From: Acidobacteriaceae bacterium | GTDB lineage: Bacteria; Acidobacteriota; Terriglobia; Terriglobales; Acidobacteriaceae | DNA: 36,734 nucleotides | NCBI GenBank assembly: GCA_003169715.1 | Contig: PNAR01000292.1 | Location: 2,415 to 39,148 of the forward strand | Reading direction: 5' to 3' | Part shown: positions 9,053-18,627 of the stretch, in pieces | How the letters are laid out: each line of letters opens with the position of its first letter | How positions within the stretch are numbered: position 1 is the stretch's first letter | Position numbers and translations under genes: made by a program | The notes under the pieces: model-generated | Told to the model about the DNA's origin: nothing | The model's input: only the letters and a program-made list of their open reading frames with translations | Databases searched by the model: none

Positions 9053-10189
9053 TCAATCTCGTCCCGCGATAGGATAGCCTTGCCAGACGTATTGAAGGGC
9101 CTCAGGCAGGGTTTGTTGTTTCACCGCCCGGTCCACGTGCCCGGCATTGCGAGCGAAGACGAACTGATAATGATAGCCCTTCGCGGCTAGAACTTTCGCC
9201 ATGTTCTCGTTGGCGACGACCCAATCGTGCATGTTGTCGCGCATAACATTGGGATTAAAAAGGTCCCGGTCGCCTACCTCCATCCAGATTCGCAAGGGCT
9301 TGGCCGGATTATCCGGGATCAGGTGTTCATGGAATTCCCATGCGCCGTGCGGGGTCTGCGGGTTATAGGGCCATTGCTGGTTGACATAGGTGCCGGAATA
9401 TGTGAGAACGCGACGATACAGATCAGGGCGATACCAAGCCATAATCAATGCGCAAGAGCCGCCGGAACTTCCACCCATGGTGGCTCGGCCCTCGGGATCT
9501 TTCGTCAGCTTCACATGATATTGCGATTCCACGAGCGGCAGCACATCTTTCTCCACGAACTCCGCATACACTCCTGACATAGTGTCGTATTCTAGGCCGC
9601 GTTCGCTGCCCTGCGCATCGCCGCCCCCATTGCTTAAAGAGATGGCGACCATCACTGGCACCTTGTGCTCTGCGATCAAGTTATCCAGCGCAGTGAAAAG
9701 ACTGTGGTCGGGTCCGTCCGTTCCGACTATGAATGGAGCGACGGTGCCGGGTACGTATTGTTTGGGGACGTAAACTGTCACGCGCCGAGTATAGGGAGCG
9801 GGGTGGCTCGTCGTCACAATTAACTTGCCGGGGTCTCCGGGATCAACCGTGCCGAAGGTACCAGGCTCTCTTGCGATGCCAGGATAAATTTTACTGTCAG
9901 CAGAATTCATGGTGAACTCAAACACCGTTCCCTGTGGTACGCCCGGCTGCACAGACATCTCAGCCGCCGGGTTATGGGCGGGTCCGATAATAAAGTTTCC
10001 ATCGGCGTCCGCCGGAGCATTCGTGCCGTCTGGTAGTTCCCTGGCCGCGACGTAACCGGGCGTGTTGGGATCGCGCGTGGGCGGAGCCGGTCTCGCAGCG
10101 CGTGCTGGCGCGGGTGGCGCTTGAGCCATCGCCGGGCCTACTTGGGAAATCAGCGCGATCATAAATGCGATGCGTAGAGCACGGGGCAT
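9053..10189 (-). CDS. Secreted alpha/beta-hydrolase esterase (enterochelin esterase/Fes-like)
   Basis: Signal peptide; RRVTVYVPKQYVPGTVAPFIVGTDG, ATMGGSSGGSCALIMAWYRPDLYRRVLTYSGTY, FVFARNAGHVDRAVKQQTLPEALQYVW. Confidence 0.85.
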   Translation of the reverse strand: MPRALRIAFMIALISQVGPAMAQAPPAPARAARPAPPTRDPNTPGYVAARELPDGTNAPADADGNFIIGPAHNPAAEMSVQPGVPQGTVFEFTMNSADSKIYPGIAREPGTFGTVDPGDPGKLIVTTSHPAPYTRRVTVYVPKQYVPGTVAPFIVGTDGPDHSLFTALDNLIAEHKVPVMVAISLSNGGGDAQGSERGLEYDTMSGVYAEFVEKDVLPLVESQYHVKLTKDPEGRATMGGSSGGSCALIMAWYRPDLYRRVLTYSGTYVNQQWPYNPQTPHGAWEFHEHLIPDNPAKPLRIWMEVGDRDLFNPNVMRDNMHDWVVANENMAKVLAAKGYHYQFVFARNAGHVDRAVKQQTLPEALQYVWQGYPIAGRD

Positions 10190-10319
10190 TGAGACTCCTC
10201 TTTGTCGTGGTGGTTTTCATTCCCGCCGCAGGAGAATTTGCTGGTCGAGTGCCCAAATTGTAGTGGATGGAATGTTGTTTGTGCGGAGGAAGTGCCCACG
10301 CTGGCGAGCGTTCACGCGA

Positions 10320-11330
10320 CTAGACGCCGGGACTCCGATTCACGACCGGGCACCTAGCCCAATGACCGGCGCCGACTTCTACCAGCGGTGGGAACTTTTG
10401 GGCGCAGACCGGAATCCGAAAAGTACATCGCGGCTCGAATCCGCAGGCTACCGAAATGCTGTCGGCGGATGGCACTGTTCCTTCAATGGTTCGCAAGGCA
10501 GAATTGCGATCAGTTGTCAGAGTCGGCACTGCGCTCAAGAGTCCGCGAGTATAAGGATGCGCGGGGGCGCGAAAAATGTCGGCTTTCGATCCCATTTCGA
10601 CGAGGCTTCCCGCGTACATCACGGCAACGCGATCCGCGACTTGAGAGACGACAGCCAGATCGTGCGAAATGAAAAGCATTGTAAGTCCAAACTTTTTTCG
10701 CAGGTTCGCCAGCAGCTCAAGGATTTGCGCTTGAATAGTGACATCGAGAGCAGTGGTGGGTTCGTCGGCAATTAACAATTGGGGTCGGTTGACGATGGCC
10801 ATCGCAATCATGACACGTTGCCGCATTCCTCCAGAAAGTTGGTGAGGATAATCGCGGGCGCGTTGACTCGCATCGGCGATGGCAACATCGTCCATCGCGC
10901 TTACGGCGCGATCCCATGCTTCTTTTTTTGTGATCTTGTTGTGCGCCCGGACAGCTTCCGCGACTTGGTCCCCAACCCGCATCACAGGATTCAGCGCCGT
11001 GGTTGGTTCCTGAAAAATCATCGCAATTTGGGTTCCGCGCAATTGCCGCATGTTGTCTTCGGATAATTGAAGCAGGTCGCGCTGATCCTGATTTGGAAGA
11101 ACGCGAAAAATAATGTGACCGCTCACCCGGGCGCTGGGCGGCAGCAACCGCATCAAAGCTAAAGAAGTGACAGACTTCCCGGAGCCGGATTCGCCGACTA
11201 GACCGAGGACCTCTCCGGGAGCGATCTCGAAACTGAGCTCTCGAACCGCGGTGGACAGGCGGCCAGACGATGCTGTTCCGCGAACTGGAAACTCGACGGT
11301 CAAGCCGCGCACTTCAAGTAGCGAATGCAC
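10320..11330 (-). CDS. ABC transporter ATP-binding protein (dipeptide/oligopeptide, OppD/DppD-like)
   Basis: Walker A GLVGESGSGKSVTSLALMRLLP, signature QLSGGMRQRVMIAMAI, Walker B LLIADEPTTALDVT, OppD-type C-terminal Cys motif CGFEPRCTFRIPVCAQKFPP. Confidence 0.93.
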   Translation of the reverse strand: MHSLLEVRGLTVEFPVRGTASSGRLSTAVRELSFEIAPGEVLGLVGESGSGKSVTSLALMRLLPPSARVSGHIIFRVLPNQDQRDLLQLSEDNMRQLRGTQIAMIFQEPTTALNPVMRVGDQVAEAVRAHNKITKKEAWDRAVSAMDDVAIADASQRARDYPHQLSGGMRQRVMIAMAIVNRPQLLIADEPTTALDVTIQAQILELLANLRKKFGLTMLFISHDLAVVSQVADRVAVMYAGSLVEMGSKADIFRAPAHPYTRGLLSAVPTLTTDRNSALRTIEGTVPSADSISVACGFEPRCTFRIPVCAQKFPPLVEVGAGHWARCPVVNRSPGV

Positions 11331-11424
11331 TTGGTTATCGTAGCAGGGACAAATTGGAATTCTTTGATTGACTTGGCTCAGGGTCTCAATTTAGCTTCGG
11401 CAAAATGATCGTCATCCCGCACGT

Positions 11425-11468
11425 GTAGGGCGGGTGTCTTCACCTGCCCGGCGGAGCGCAAACTCCGC
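11425..11468 (+). repeat. 44-nt double-hairpin dispersed element, copy B
   Basis: GTAG GGCGGGTG-TCTT-CACCTGCCC G GCGGAG-CGCAAA-CTCCGC; same architecture as copy A. Confidence 0.75.
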
Positions 11469-11526
11469 GACTCCGTGAACTGGCGCTCACCTCCAGACGA
11501 GGGCGTCTGGGACTGCATGATTTCAT

Positions 11527-13080
11527 ATGAAAAATTGCCATCGTTCTCGAGCTGAATTTAGACACGCGAGTTTGTTTCTTTTAGTTCTGCCTTTGATGCT
11601 GGGTTGCGGTTCCAGCACGCCTTCAGAAACCACCACCACGCCGCCGTCAAATAACTTTCAGACCGTCTCCCTAACCCGGCTCAGTCAGGATACGTTTACG
11701 AACTCCACCAGCCAGCACGCCACGGAAGTCGAGCCCGGTTTGTATGCGTTTGGCTCGACCATGGTGACCGCGTTTCAGGTAGGGCGAATTTCGAGCGGCG
11801 GCGGAGCTGACATCGGATTCGCAACTTCTACCGACGCGGGAACGACGTGGAACAGCGGTTATCTTCCAGGGATCACAACCTTCCAGGGAGGGGGATCATT
11901 CAGTGCAGCCAGCGATGCCGTCGTCGCCTTCGACGCCGCCCACGCGATGTGGATGATCTCATCGCTTGGAATCAATGCTACGGCTCAGGTGCTCGTAAAC
12001 CGTTCGCCAGACGGCATTAATTGGGGAAATCCAATCGCCGTCAGCACGAATGGAGACACCGATAAGAATTGGATCGTCTGCGACAATACGCCCGCCAGCC
12101 CCTTCTACGGTCATTGTTATGTGGAATGGGATGATCCTTCGAATCAGGACATCATTGAAATGAGCACATCCAAAGATGGAGGGCTTACCTGGAGCTCCGC
12201 CCAGAACACAGCCAATTCGGCGCAGGGTATTGGGGGAGTTCCGTTGGTTCAGCCCAACGGAATCGTGGTCGTTCCGATTCTTGGAATTTCGGGCAATTCC
12301 GAGATCATCACTGCATTTACCTCTACCGATGGTGGCGGCAGTTGGAGCGCTCCAGTCACGGTCTCTCCGGTCACCGATCATCAGGTAGCCGGCAATCTGC
12401 GCACCTCCGCATTGCCTTCCGCTCAAGTGGACGCTACGGGCACGGTTTATGTGATCTGGCAGGATTGCCGCTTCCGGACTAATTGTGCGTCCAACGATCT
12501 GGTACTCAGCACTTCGACGGATGGAGTTACCTGGACCAATCCAGCGCGCGTGCCGATTGATGCAGCTACAAGCACGGTGGATCATTTCATTCCTGGATTA
12601 GGTGTTAATCCCACAACCTCCGGCGCCAGCGCTCACTTGACGTTGACTTACTATTTTTATCCCGTCTCGAATTGCGGGACCACTTGCAGCCTTGGACTCG
12701 GTTACGTCTCCTCGCAGGATGCCGGGCAGACGTGGAGTGCCCCAACTCAATTGGTTGGCGGTATGAGTCTTACCTGGCTGCCAAACACGTTTTCCGGACT
12801 CATGGTAGCCGATTACATTTCCACTTCCTTTGCAAATGGCAAAGCCTTCGGAGTATTCGCGGTCGCCAATCCCCCTAACGGAAGTGTTTTTAACGAGGCG
12901 ATATATACGACGCCGTCTCCGTTAGTCGCGGAAGAAAACGGAAGAAGGGTCAGTTCCAAACGGGAAAGCCCTATCCCGAATGCAAAATCCGATCACGGTC
13001 CGAGACGGTTCTACGATGAGGATCACGAATATCCAATCCCGCCGCCGAAAAGAGACATGAGACGGTCGGCAAGAAAATGA
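11527..13080 (+). CDS. Exported sialidase/BNR-repeat-like lipoprotein
   Basis: Lipobox LLVLPLMLGCGSS; repeated Asp-box-like STDAGTTWNSG, SKDGGLTWSSA, STDGGGSWSAP, STDGVTWTNP, SQDAGQTWSAP. Confidence 0.82.
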   Translation: MKNCHRSRAEFRHASLFLLVLPLMLGCGSSTPSETTTTPPSNNFQTVSLTRLSQDTFTNSTSQHATEVEPGLYAFGSTMVTAFQVGRISSGGGADIGFATSTDAGTTWNSGYLPGITTFQGGGSFSAASDAVVAFDAAHAMWMISSLGINATAQVLVNRSPDGINWGNPIAVSTNGDTDKNWIVCDNTPASPFYGHCYVEWDDPSNQDIIEMSTSKDGGLTWSSAQNTANSAQGIGGVPLVQPNGIVVVPILGISGNSEIITAFTSTDGGGSWSAPVTVSPVTDHQVAGNLRTSALPSAQVDATGTVYVIWQDCRFRTNCASNDLVLSTSTDGVTWTNPARVPIDAATSTVDHFIPGLGVNPTTSGASAHLTLTYYFYPVSNCGTTCSLGLGYVSSQDAGQTWSAPTQLVGGMSLTWLPNTFSGLMVADYISTSFANGKAFGVFAVANPPNGSVFNEAIYTTPSPLVAEENGRRVSSKRESPIPNAKSDHGPRRFYDEDHEYPIPPPKRDMRRSARK

Positions 13081-13372
13081 TTGTCCCGCCGAAGACCGTA
13101 AACATTGGGCGCACACCCTTTTTACACACAGCGATCTTTGGCGCGGATTCCAAACCTGTTCGCGAACATGCCCGCAAATTCCGTGTAGGTTAGCTGCCGG
13201 ATCAAGCTGCTAACGCGACTTGCACCGAATCCGGTCACAGGCTTGTGGAGAGGCTGCACTCGATTGAATCAAAGCAAGATAAAACGTCGCATTTTTCGTT
13301 GACTCTAAAAATAGAAGGAGTAAAAACATAATCGTTCTTTGACACGTTCTAAGTTTACCCGGTTGGTGCGAT

Positions 13373-13710
13373 GTCCGGGACTCAAGCGAGATCACTCAGC
13401 ACCATCGCAAGATGGAGCAGAGAGGGTCAGCAAGGGTCTAATAGCTGAGCGCTGGTTGAGGCGAACAGGAACACCATGTCAGAGGCAAGATAGAGTCCCG
13501 AGGCGTTGAACAAGTTTTTCCGGTTGGCGGTAAGCCCGGAGCCCGAGTGACGATCGCCTGTCGCAGCCGTAAGGCCGCAACAGCAGCAGGTCGGCAAGGG
13601 TCTAACGCGAGCTACTGGCCGAGACGAATACGTTCAACATCACCTCGGGACTCTTATTTTTTACGACTTGTTTACTTTCTACTCGGGACCGGCAGCCAAC
13701 CGAGTTTTTT
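13373..13710 (+). ncRNA. Candidate structured non-coding RNA with two homologous tandem domains and a terminator
   Basis: Two copies of GNRA hairpin + 9/10 nt + GGTC[A/G]GCAAGGGTCTAA (13402-13441; 13563-13605); 11-bp stem GAGTCCCGAGG(13493-13503)/CCTCGGGACTC(13643-13653) plus 6 bp TTGAAC/GTTCAA; terminator at 13681-13710. Confidence 0.7.
13681..13710 (+). terminator. Rho-independent terminator of the candidate structured RNA
   Basis: ACTCGG(13681-13686)...CCGAGT(13700-13705) followed by TTTTT. Confidence 0.6.
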
Positions 13711-13822
13711 CCTGCGACCATTGCTAACTCTCGCTCTTGAGTCGGCGCATCAGTCCTTTCAAGACTGAAATGTGCACGGCTGTTGCCAATTTAACCGAAC
13801 ACAAATAGGTATTTGTTGACGG

Positions 13823-16576
13823 CTACATTGTCGTGGGCACGATGAAGTAGGGCTGGTTCGTCAGGTCTATGGCGAAGCCTGGATAGAGCCATGCCTTTTC
13901 GGGGATCTCTCTCAACTCGAAGTAATATTGAATGGAATATTTTGACGCGGTGTAGCTCGCCGGAATAACTGTTCGATACTCACCGTGTATTTCCGGTATT
14001 TCCGGTATTTCCGCGACCTCGTACCGCTCCGCCTGATTTACATGCCGGTAATGTAAGCGGACAGAAATTGGCTTGGTTGGTTGCTTGACCGAGAGAACGA
14101 TCTCTAAATCCTTTCCTGGCAGGAAGCGGGGAGAAGGCGTATGGGAGCATGCGACGGAACCCCGCGGCGGCCGCCCGAGTGCTTCCTGAATTGCCGACCG
14201 GACTCGCGCAGGTTGCGGCTGACCTTCCTGAAGCGATTCAATCCGCTTTGCCATCAGGGCGATGTCAACATCCATAGCGAGCAAGCGGTCCAGCCAGTTG
14301 CCACGCATTCGGGGGAGGGGCCCAAATGTCATGTCGAAAACGTAAATGGCCTTGGTCTCTTCGGCGAATTGGGACCAGATTTCCCGCGCGCGGCGATATT
14401 GCTTCAACGCTTCTTCGAGTGCCGCCCGGTCAGTCGAACGCTCATGGATTGCATAAAGCGTGCCGCTGCGAAGTTCTGCGGCAAAAAAACTTCCCAGGCC
14501 GATATGAATTTTTAGATCAACCACCGCCCTGCGGAACTCTGGGTTTGTGTTTATTACAGGTTGACCATTCGTTCCGTTCGATTTGGCGCCCGCTTCAGTC
14601 AGGCGATTGTCTGCTTCTTGGGCAAGGTCCTCCAGCCATTGCGCGACTTCAACCGGAGAATATTTGCCGGAGCGTTCGCCCTTGAGCAACTCGTCCGCGA
14701 AATCGCTGATGCGAGAAAACATTTGCGGATCCAATGGGCTGACATTCCCAAATACTTTCGGCGCGGGCGTATCGCCATAAGGCTGCGGTTCGTTCGCATC
14801 CACGATTGGCTGGTTGGTGTAGAACTCGGGACCGAAGGTATCGTTGACGGCTGAGGGTAGGTGCGCCGTAGTAACGAGCGGCAGGATTCGCGTCGCACTG
14901 CTTAACGCTGCTTCGAGAGCGGGCGCGCTGCCGCCAAATTGCTTACGAAGATATCGCTGCCAAACATCAGGGTCCGCGTGCGCGTTATAAAGCAGGCGTC
15001 CCCATACGCGATAGGTGTAAAGATATTTTTCCCAATCCCGGTGAGGATTCAAAGATTTGTCAGCGTAGGCGCAGCGCCCGCCAGGTAAACCCGATCCGCG
15101 GCGGCCTTTGAAAGATAGCGGCTCGAACAATTCCGCTCCCGCACCCCCGCAAAAACGAAAGGCATGGGCGTGAGCGGCGGTCGAGATCGGATCGCCCCAC
15201 AGCAGGAACCTGTGGGTGCCGGGCCAGACACGATACATCACACTGTAAGGACGATCCCGCTTCAAGAAATCCGCATAGCCGTAACGGGTAAAAATTCTTG
15301 ATCCGGTGCTGAGGGCGGAGAAATCGTCGTGCTTGAGATCTTTCCGTGGCATTTCCAGATCGCGGATCGCCGCCTGATGGTAAGGCAAACCCATATGCTC
15401 GGCCCAGTATTTGGGCGAGAGCTTGACTGGCATGTGAGTAGCAAGAGCCTCATCAATGATGGGCTGGTCCAGGCCCTTGGTATGCAGATCAATCTCGACC
15501 TTGCGGCCAGATCGCGGCACGCCTTCGAACACGGTTTTCCAGAACGAATAACTCCCTTCGCGTACACCGCTCTCTGCGTGAGTACGCAGCGTCACGCCAC
15601 TGATATCGGGACATGCTTTCAACAATGCAGTTAGTGCATCACGGCAGTACGCAGCATGATTCGCGGGCGTTAGCCCTTCGATAACATAATTCGCGTTCGA
15701 GCTGTCCGGCCCCCACTCGTATCCGTGAGTCCAAATGCCTAGCTGGAAGTCAATCCCGTGTGCCACAGCTTGCTGGCTGATGAACTGAAGCATCTCCAGA
15801 TTTTGGTCTCGTTCCGCTTCCGGCAAGTTAGTGGCCTTCACCTCATAGCCCGGCACAGAAAGTAAAAACGGATAAGCGAAAAGAAAGTACGCATCGGCAA
15901 CGCTCTCCAAAGAGTCATAGCCGATGCCCAGCGCCAGCTGAAAACGATTAAACCGCTGCGATGCGAGCATTGAAAAGTATGCTGGCCACATCTCGCGGTC
16001 GTTGAACCAGGGCTTATCTTCGACATCGCTGACAAATAAACGTGCCACGCTTCGAACCTGATTGAAAGGCTGCTCGGCTACTGGCGCCTGCGTCTTCAAC
16101 GCCTGAATCGGATCGTCCGAGTACTTTATCCGGTCCGCTAATTCAAGAACTGCATACATCACTCCCCGCGCATCGCTGCCACATGCCAGCAGCATCGGGC
16201 TGCCCTTGTGCGTGGAAGGCACCAGGGCGAGGCACTCCGGCGCATTTGATACTGAGATATTCGCATCCTTGAGGATTTTCGAAACAGGAGGAGTGTTATG
16301 ACTACCGACCATCAAACAGAAACTGGACGGCGGACATTGATCCAGGGTATTGAACTGCCGAACGCTCATGCCGTGTTCTTCGATGGTACGGGTCAATTCT
16401 CGAATGGCCCAAGTTGCGGGAGCTGGCGACACGGCCAAGTCTGAGGGGTCTGCAACCAGGCAAATCGTAGCGTCGCCACCAGATTGCGCTGTGCCGGACG
16501 CGCCCAGCCGAAAAGCGCCGACGGACAACGCTGTCATCTGAATAAAATCGCGGCGGGAGAGATTTCTGGTTTTCAC
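13823..16576 (-). CDS. Tat-exported large protein, possible carbohydrate-active enzyme (N-terminal region resembles alpha-glucuronidase/GH20-type domains)
   Basis: Twin-arginine signal MKTRNLSRRDFIQMTALSVGAFRLGASGTAQ; SDARGVMYAVLELADRIKY block typical of such N-terminal domains; 917 aa open frame. Confidence 0.65.
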   Translation of the reverse strand: MKTRNLSRRDFIQMTALSVGAFRLGASGTAQSGGDATICLVADPSDLAVSPAPATWAIRELTRTIEEHGMSVRQFNTLDQCPPSSFCLMVGSHNTPPVSKILKDANISVSNAPECLALVPSTHKGSPMLLACGSDARGVMYAVLELADRIKYSDDPIQALKTQAPVAEQPFNQVRSVARLFVSDVEDKPWFNDREMWPAYFSMLASQRFNRFQLALGIGYDSLESVADAYFLFAYPFLLSVPGYEVKATNLPEAERDQNLEMLQFISQQAVAHGIDFQLGIWTHGYEWGPDSSNANYVIEGLTPANHAAYCRDALTALLKACPDISGVTLRTHAESGVREGSYSFWKTVFEGVPRSGRKVEIDLHTKGLDQPIIDEALATHMPVKLSPKYWAEHMGLPYHQAAIRDLEMPRKDLKHDDFSALSTGSRIFTRYGYADFLKRDRPYSVMYRVWPGTHRFLLWGDPISTAAHAHAFRFCGGAGAELFEPLSFKGRRGSGLPGGRCAYADKSLNPHRDWEKYLYTYRVWGRLLYNAHADPDVWQRYLRKQFGGSAPALEAALSSATRILPLVTTAHLPSAVNDTFGPEFYTNQPIVDANEPQPYGDTPAPKVFGNVSPLDPQMFSRISDFADELLKGERSGKYSPVEVAQWLEDLAQEADNRLTEAGAKSNGTNGQPVINTNPEFRRAVVDLKIHIGLGSFFAAELRSGTLYAIHERSTDRAALEEALKQYRRAREIWSQFAEETKAIYVFDMTFGPLPRMRGNWLDRLLAMDVDIALMAKRIESLQEGQPQPARVRSAIQEALGRPPRGSVACSHTPSPRFLPGKDLEIVLSVKQPTKPISVRLHYRHVNQAERYEVAEIPEIPEIHGEYRTVIPASYTASKYSIQYYFELREIPEKAWLYPGFAIDLTNQPYFIVPTTM

Positions 16577-16736
16577 TTATTCAAGTTGTGTCAGCGCTTT
16601 TATTTTCGGAGAACGTTGAGTATTGTACGCGCTCAGCCAGTCGGGGCAATTGCGAAGGCAACGGCTTTTTCAAGACAGCGGCAAGAAGCAGATTCCTCGT
16701 CGCTGCGCTCGTCGGAATGACAAGAGCTGAATTTGC

Positions 16737-17864
16737 TTATTTTCCCGCATTGCCGGGACCGCCGACGGGATAGATCCGTGGAATTCGCTGTTCGAGAGGG
16801 GGCAGCGCAGGAAAGGCTGCGTGTGGTTCCGTTTGATACCAATAAGCGACGGAGAAATAATTGTCAGAGCGATGGTTGGCGTGGCCGTGCTCGATCGTCG
16901 CGCGTAACGACTTGGTAAATGTGATAGGCGAATCCAGATGGAAGCGGTAGAGCGACCATCGGCCGCCGGCGACTTCCTGCCCTACTACAGGCGCCCCGAA
17001 TAGGCCATAGGAAAACGTGTGGCCGCCAAAATCCCATGCGCCGAGAAAGTAGTCTTCCGAGCCGGTTCCGTTAATGGAAGGCATTTTCTCGCCATCCACG
17101 AAGAACATGTCGTCGCCCTCGCCCCACCAGCTGTCCTGGTTTTGCAGCACGGACATTGTGACGCCCGCGAAGTGTCCCCGCCCGATGGCTTCCATCCAGA
17201 CATAGTTGCCGTCACCGTTTAAGTTTTTCTTGTCGTTTACTAGCGGATCGCCGTCCGACTTCCATTGATTCGTCCAACCCTTGGCCGGAGCGGCTTGGCG
17301 ATATTGTGCATGGAAGTACAGCGTGTCGTCAGGCAACGCCTTGGGATATACGCGGTAGTCAACGTTGAAGTAAAAAGCGTTGACCTTTTGCGTGCCTTCA
17401 TTGGTGACGGTGATGCGGGCATGTTTTTGGAATGGCATGGGGAAAAAGCAGTTCAATGCCTTGTCGGAGCCGACGGCCAGCGGAATGGATTGATACAGAA
17501 AATAATCGCCCAGTCCCAGGCCGAAGAAGTCGCCGATTGGCGCTTCGACGCTCGGCGTAGGCTCGCCGTCCCAGTACATGCGCAGCACCAGCGCCTTTAA
17601 ATGATGCGGATCATTGCTGGCAATCGTGACCCAAACGTGGCTGACGAGGCCGGGTCCAGCTTCATCGAGCAGGATTAACGTCTCTCCCGCAGCAATCTGG
17701 CGCGCGTCGGCATTGCCGCCGCTGCGGTCATAGCTGGACGATCGGTGCTGGGTGTAATCCTTTGCTTGCGGCAGCGTGGAGAGCCATCTGGTGGGGTCTT
17801 GTGCGAGGGTTAGGGAGGGTAGGATTAGCGCCGAGAGTATGACAAGAAGAAAACAGCGTTTCAT
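16737..17864 (-). CDS. DUF2961 domain-containing secreted protein (GH172-like)
   Basis: Signal peptide; LLDEAGPGLVSHVWVTIAS, LRMYWDGEPTPSVEAPIGDFFGLGLG, FFPMPFQKHARITVTNEG, GEGDDMFFVDGEKMPSINGTGSEDYFLGAWDFG. Confidence 0.88.
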   Translation of the reverse strand: MKRCFLLVILSALILPSLTLAQDPTRWLSTLPQAKDYTQHRSSSYDRSGGNADARQIAAGETLILLDEAGPGLVSHVWVTIASNDPHHLKALVLRMYWDGEPTPSVEAPIGDFFGLGLGDYFLYQSIPLAVGSDKALNCFFPMPFQKHARITVTNEGTQKVNAFYFNVDYRVYPKALPDDTLYFHAQYRQAAPAKGWTNQWKSDGDPLVNDKKNLNGDGNYVWMEAIGRGHFAGVTMSVLQNQDSWWGEGDDMFFVDGEKMPSINGTGSEDYFLGAWDFGGHTFSYGLFGAPVVGQEVAGGRWSLYRFHLDSPITFTKSLRATIEHGHANHRSDNYFSVAYWYQTEPHAAFPALPPLEQRIPRIYPVGGPGNAGK

Positions 17865-17998
17865 GAGCGGTCTCCGAGCACCGGGGTGGAGGAAGCGGCA
17901 TTTTAACTCAGGCGGCGTAACATTGCGGTTGCGTTATTGATCGTTTGGCGTCGAAGGCTTAGATTCCAACGCATCATATAAAATGCTACGATCGCATC

Positions 17999-18280
17999 AT
18001 GATTGATGTGACCCAGGACATTCATTCATTGACCACGTTCAAGCGCAATTCCTCCGGGCTGATGAAGCGCATGAAGAAGACTGGGCGCCCCCTGGTGTTG
18101 ACTGTGAATGGCAAAGCAGAGGCTGTATTGCTCGATGCCAAGGACTATCAGCACGTGGCCGATCATCTTGACGCGATTGCAAACATCCGTCAGGGACTTC
18201 TGGAGGCCGAGCGGGGCCTGGGTCAGCCCGCCAAAGAGGTTTTCGACGAGATAAGGCGTGAGACGCGATCGAGGAAATGA
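17999..18280 (+). CDS. Type II toxin-antitoxin system antitoxin, Phd/YefM family
   Basis: DIHSLTTFKRNSSGLMKRMKKTGRPLVLTVNGKAEAVLLDAKDYQHVADHLD. Confidence 0.88.
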   Translation: MIDVTQDIHSLTTFKRNSSGLMKRMKKTGRPLVLTVNGKAEAVLLDAKDYQHVADHLDAIANIRQGLLEAERGLGQPAKEVFDEIRRETRSRK

Positions 18281-18600
18281 GGTACCTCGTCGTGCTGACT
18301 CCCAGAGCAAAGCACAATCTCAGAACAGTTCATGCGCACATCTTTCATCAGGCGCCGCACGCGGCCGATGAGTGGCTGGACCGCGCCGAGTGAGCGGTTG
18401 ATAGTCTGGACCACCATCCAGAGCGTTGCCCTTTGGCTTCGGAGAGTCTTTCATTTGGCAAACCCATCCGTCAGTTACTTTTTGGCACGGGAAATCGGGG
18501 CACATATCGTCTCTTGTTCGTAGTGGCCGATCAGTCAGTTTATGTGCTCCACGTCCGTCATGGATCTCGGCTTCCGCTATCTTCTTCGGAAAAGCGAACT
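18277..18600 (+). pseudogene. ParE/RelE-type toxin interrupted by one in-frame TGA (18391-18393); 3' boundary uncertain
   Basis: ATGA overlap with antitoxin; MRYLVVLTPRAKHNLRTVHAHIFHQAPHAADEWLDRAE-TGA-AVDSLDHHPERCPLASESLSFGKPIRQLLFGTGNRGTYRLLFVVADQSVYVLHVRHGSRLPL, all in one frame. Confidence 0.75.
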
Positions 18601-18627
18601 CTTTCTGCCGGTTTTCTCACGCGTGCA

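Noticed and set aside
13547-13768. 73-aa + strand ORF within the structured region
   Set aside because: Overlaps paired RNA segments and the terminator, has no recognisable domain, and is better explained by chance.
16633-16737. CGTCGCTGCGCTCGTCGGAATGAC stretch as a possible protein-coding or regulatory site
   Set aside because: Looks like a common intergenic dispersed repeat of this kind of genome; only one clear copy here, so no separate claim is made.
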